Position numbers and translations under genes: made by a program. DNA of 64,000 nucleotides from Cubamyces lactineus. Taxonomy: Eukaryota; Basidiomycota; Agaricomycetes; Polyporales; Polyporaceae. A model generated the notes under the pieces. It worked only from the letters and a program-made list of their open reading frames with translations, was not told the origin of the DNA and did not search any database. The stretch is taken from the NCBI GenBank assembly GCA_022376465.1, contig JACDTU010000027.1:248001-312000 (forward strand), in the 5' to 3' direction. Below are positions 60,506 through 64,000 of the stretch, in pieces; position 1 is the first letter of the stretch, and each line of letters begins with the position of its first letter.

Positions 60506-61199
60506 GCAACATGCGCATCACCGTACCCCGTACCCCCGACTCCGTTTCTCCGTACTCCGCACTTCGTACTCCGTACTTCGGACTTCCCCCAACCCCATGA
60601 CTTACATGTCTCAGATAACCCCTCATGGCGCTACCTACATGAGGCTTTTGCTTACTGAGCTATCTGCGTTATCTTACCCTTGGCAAGTTACTTCGTACTT
60701 TCGTTCTCCTCTTTCCTATCACGTACATCTCTTATTGTTTCTATTGGGTTTCTGACTTAGTATAAATACTGCCCCGGAATGTAGTAGCTACTCAGTTCGG
60801 AAATCTCGTTAACCTCGTTATACTGGTTCAACTCGTAGTCCGACACTCACCCCGACCCCCTAGTCCGACCAACCTTCGTTCCCTTCCTACCGACCCTTCG
60901 ACCCAACCCGTTCCCAAGTCCGACCTCCGTCCCGTCAAGTCCGTACTCCGTAGTCCGCAAATAGAGGACACCGAGTCGGAACCCGTGCGTTACTAATAGT
61001 TTCGCGAAAGTCCTCACCCCAGTGCTAGTCCGACCTCCGGTCGTACTCCGACCCCGAACTCCGTCCAAGTCCCGACCACCGGAGTTGTACCCCCGGACGG
61101 CACGGTCCTAACACCCCTCTCCCCTGCCAGCAGGCCTCGACCTACAAAGGCTCTCGGCCTGAGTAGTATCCTTCCCTTACGGGTGGGTTAGACGCTTCA

Positions 61200-62737
61200 G
61201 CGCATCATGATACAACTTGACTATATCATGGTACAACTGATTATCTGGTGGAACATATACTCTGTTTTTGTACAGAAGTATTCCATCATCGTCGGACCAA
61301 TCTTCTGGTTTGCCGAACTCTGGGCATTTGGTAGCCTTTCCTTTTAGAGTAATGTACTCCACTACCGAGGTATCCCGTAGTTTGCTATCCCTAATGCGCT
61401 CTTGAAGCTCGACATTGATAGCCTTGACAAACAATTCTGATCCTAGGACAACAACGTCCTTGTTGTCATTTCCCCCCCCGTCATGCCCTGATCTCCGAGA
61501 AAGGGCGTCTGCTTGAGTGAGGGATTTTCCAGGTTGATGCTTGATTGCAATGTTGAATTCCGAGAGGAATAAATGCCATCGAGCTTGTCTACGATCTAAC
61601 TTCTGCGCTGTACAGAAATACGTCAGATTTTTGTGATCTGAGAGAATTTCCACAGGATGAGAGGATCCCTGTAGAAAATGTCGCCATGCTTCGAGAGCTC
61701 AAACAATGGCTAACAATTCTCTATCATAAATCTAATAGTTCCGCTCCGCAGGAGTGAAAGATTTGGACAAATAGGCACATGGATGCCATCGTCCATCTTC
61801 CCCTTGCTGTCGTAGTACAGCGCCTGTTGCGACCTTAGATGCATCGCACTCTATTTGAAACGGCTTATCCAGATCTGGGATTTGTAGGATCGGTTCTTCT
61901 GTAAACCGTTTCTTGAGTGTCTCGAATGCTTCTTGACAATCTTGAGACCACACAAAGGGCTTGTCCTTCTTCGTTAATTCCATGAGGGGTCGAACTATCT
62001 TGGAATAATCCCAAATGAATCGTCGGTAAAAATTCCCGAACCCTAAGAATGCTTGGACTTGCTTGACCGTCTTCGGTGGTTCCCACTCAACAATTGCCTT
62101 GAGTTTAATGGGATCCATAGCGACTACTCCTGGCCGGATGATTGACCCTAAGAATTCGACTTCTTGCCTATCGAATTCACATTTTTCCGCCTTGAGGAAT
62201 AAGTCGCTATCTTGGAGCCGTTGTAAGGCTCTCCTTGTTCTTTCATGATGTTCTTCGACGTTGTTCGAGAATATTAGGATGTCATCCATGTAAATGACCA
62301 TCCATCCTTCCTGGAGCATATCTCGAAAAATGTCGTTCATCATGTTTTGGAATGTTGCCGGTGCGTTGCACAATCCAAAAAACATGACCGTTGGTTCGAA
62401 CAATCCACTTGGTGTAATAAACGCAGCTTTCCACTCATCACCCTCCTTGATGCGAACATTATTGTATCCTGCTCGCACATCAAGTTTGGTGAATATTGTG
62501 GCCCCCTTCAGCCGGTCAATAATGTCACTAATGAGCGGCAAAGGGTATGCGTTTTTCACTGTTCCCTCATTAAGAGCCCGGTAATCTTGAACCGGTCGAA
62601 GACTCCCATCTTTCTTGGTGACAAAGAAAAATGGCAAGGCTAAGGGAGACTTGGATTTTCGAATGTATCCTTTCTCGAGATTTTCCGCAATGAACTTGTC
62701 GAGTTCTTCACGTTCCGTGTAAGTCAATGGGTAGATC
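61200..62737 (-). pseudogene. pol: Pol fragment A4 (RT, RNase H, connector)
   Basis: Minus-strand family A pol. It begins at the AGATC target duplication next to C2 (62733-62737) and ends abruptly at the inverted repeat (61199). It matches A2 almost base for base, including A2-specific changes ([14 protein letters not shown]), but has one copy of the 83-bp unit and no E insertion. TAG at 61734-61732 (from CAG, NYQIYD) and TGA at 61701-61699 (from CGA, VRALE) inactivate it. Confidence 0.9.
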
Positions 62738-63152
62738 TGTTACGACGCTCACTGTGTCACGGTCATGAAGTTTCCTTTTCTTTCCTCCTTGCGCTCCCAC
62801 TATGCCACGTCATCTTTTCCCACACCACGTCATCCTCGTTCCCACCGATTCCACGGTTGTTGTATTCCTAGCCTATCCTGTTTTGCCACGTCATCGCCAC
62901 ATCACCTGTATTCCCAGCCCTGACTCTACGTAGTTATACTGGACTCTCACGGTACGTGGCGCCTACGTGGCGCTGACGTGTCTATGCCTCCTTTCCTGTA
63001 TTTAAGACCGGAGGATCCACTCGGGATCCTCAGCTCGACCTGGTTATCCATTGCCTATTCCTCTGAACCTCTACTCGACTCGAACTACTGGAGACCTCTG
63101 GTCCGATCCCTAGGTCGTCGCTTGCTGTGACCGATCTAGGCTCGTCGTAACA
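62738..63152 (+). repeat. 5' LTR of element C2
   Basis: 415 bp, TGTTAC...GTAACA, with TATTTAA at 62999-63005 and predicted RNA start AGCTCGACCT at 63032-63041. The PBS AGGTCGAGCT at 63155-63164 is its exact complement. Closely matches the solo LTR at 27820-28234. Confidence 0.92.
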
Positions 63153-63154
63153 TT

Positions 63155-64000
63155 AGGTCGAGCTCACCAGAACCCGTCGATCTACCCAGATCTCGACACA
63201 CGACACCCGCTCAAGACAGAGCGGCCCCGAACCGAACAACACGGCGTCGATACCGAAAGAATTTGCGGTTGACAAGGAAGCCAAGCTAGTCTACTACGAA
63301 GGGCAACAAGTCTTCTGGAAGAACAAGTCCTGGCACTTCACTGAAGTCCCTCTCACCTGGCGGAACTGCCTTGACATCGACCCCGACTACCGAAGACGTT
63401 ACCGCGAAATATCACTTGGAGACGAACTTCCGGAGGAACCAGCGGCCACCCCGGAACCGAGAACAGAACCAGAACAACCTTCCCCGGTAGACTTCACTAC
63501 TCCCAGACCAGCTCAAGCGGAGATACTCGAGGAGAGTGAACCAGAAAGCGAGAACGCTACAAGAACTTCGAACAACGACCACGACCCGGAGGGAAGCGAA
63601 GCCGCACCAGAACCCGTAGGGAAGACCCCTCAAGAAGAATCGAACCGAACTGCGAACGAACCCGAAGGCCGAACCGAAGCCACGATGACTGAAGAAAAGA
63701 CGAACGAGATCAAGCTCAAGATGCCCCCAGAGTTCTCAGGGAAGCGGGGCGAAGTAGTGGAGTGGTTGCAGAAATGCTCCCTCTACCTCACAATGAACAA
63801 GAAGACCTACGCCACCGACGAAATGAAGATCGTCTTCTGCCTTATGCTGATGAACGGAGGCACCGCCAGAACCTGGGCCCGCACCTTCATTGAAGACGTA
63901 GAACGGCAGGCAGCCGACCAGAACAAGAACTGAAGACCAGGCGAAGAACACATCGAACCCAACTACGGAACATGGGACGACTTCAAGAAGCAACTACTGG
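63155..64000 (+). pseudogene. gag: Gag of C2, 5' part, with Met-free extension
   Basis: Open frame from the PBS, first ATG at 63685. As in C1 there is no ATG in any frame from the predicted RNA start (63032) to 63685. TGA at 63931-63933 is shared with C1; the frame then continues (NYGTWDDFKKQLL) to the window edge. The remainder of the element lies outside. Confidence 0.85.

Larger units (their letters stand above)
58504..61199. mobile_element. 2.7-kb segment bounded by perfect 86-bp inverted repeats
   Basis: 58504-58589 and 61114-61199 are exact reverse complements starting TGAAGCGTCTAACCC. The inside has no convincing transposase; it holds the TTCGCAG tract, repeat R2, a TATA-containing AT-rich stretch (GTATAAATA near 60760) and more CTCCGTA repeats. 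It could be a non-autonomous TIR element or an inverted-duplication product. The outer flanks (TTCCGT and GCGCATC) form no target duplication, and the right flank is pol of A4 while the left is not. Confidence 0.6.

Noticed and set aside
60590..61113. A further LTR (GTATAAATA box, ending CCTAACA)
   Set aside because: No second copy, PBS or polypurine tract in the window; cannot be supported.
1..64000. CRISPR arrays, rRNA or tRNA genes
   Set aside because: No regularly spaced repeats and no recognisable RNA gene; the context is a fungal nuclear genome.

Overview
The window looks like a transposon graveyard from a filamentous basidiomycete (probably Agaricomycetes). The evidence is Ty3/Gypsy chromoviruses of the self-priming (Tf1/sushi-like) type, a Ty1/Copia remnant, a Plavaka-type (CACTA superfamily) DNA transposon, and short GT-AG introns. 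Almost every base belongs to a mobile element. The only host-like gene is a truncated three-exon gene at 57146-58192. I saw no rRNA, tRNA or CRISPR. The species cannot be named from the sequence.

Layout. (1) 1-4320: 3' part of a chromodomain-less Ty3/Gypsy element (T1), with a spliced extra ORF after pol and a putative 3' LTR. (2) 4321-4933: dispersed non-coding repeat R1. (3) 4934-5464: solo LTR of family A. (4) 5465-6778 plus 23322-23430: Copia integrase/RT remnant carrying a 536-bp solo LTR (TSD AACTT) and split by complete element B1 (6779-23316, TSD ACTTG). B1 carries complete element A1 (7100-15999, TSD ATGAC) inside its 5' LTR. (5) 23690-57145: older element A2, broken by a solo LTR of family C (27820-28234, TSD GATCT), an 83-bp tandem duplication and Plavaka element E (29212-53326, TSD GA). 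E carries element C1 (33389-49980, minus strand, TSD GTGGT), whose 3' LTR carries complete element A3 (33532-42461, minus strand, TSD CCTCT). This is a four-level stack: A2 < E < C1 < A3. (6) 57146-58192: truncated gene. (7) 58504-61199: segment bounded by perfect 86-bp inverted repeats, with a TTCGCAG-rich tract and repeat R2. (8) 61200-62737: minus-strand pol fragment A4, a near-identical copy of A2 that preserves the empty site of E. (9) 62738-64000: 5' end of element C2, inserted at the same pol position as the C solo LTR in A2.

How the genes work together. Family A has four ORFs: a Met-free ORF1, gag, pol and ORF3 in the env position. ORF1 and gag overlap by ATGA. Gag and pol are joined by a canonical -1 frameshift heptamer GGGTTTT directly before the gag stop, followed after 6 nt by a hairpin. 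The first ATG of the predicted transcript is that of gag, about 1,075 nt from the predicted start. Family C has the same heptamer, a similarly ATG-free leader, and after pol three tightly packed ORFs (two tiny membrane proteins and a zinc-knuckle protein) separated by 6, 5 and 1 nt. In A, B and C an 11- or 10-nt sequence starting 2 nt after the 5' LTR is complementary to the predicted 5' end of the transcript, 33-34 nt downstream of the TATA box, which indicates Tf1-type self-priming.

Most in-frame stops in the degenerate copies fit C-to-T change at CGA (Arg), consistent with methylation/RIP-like decay. All calls come from reading the sequence; no database search was run.
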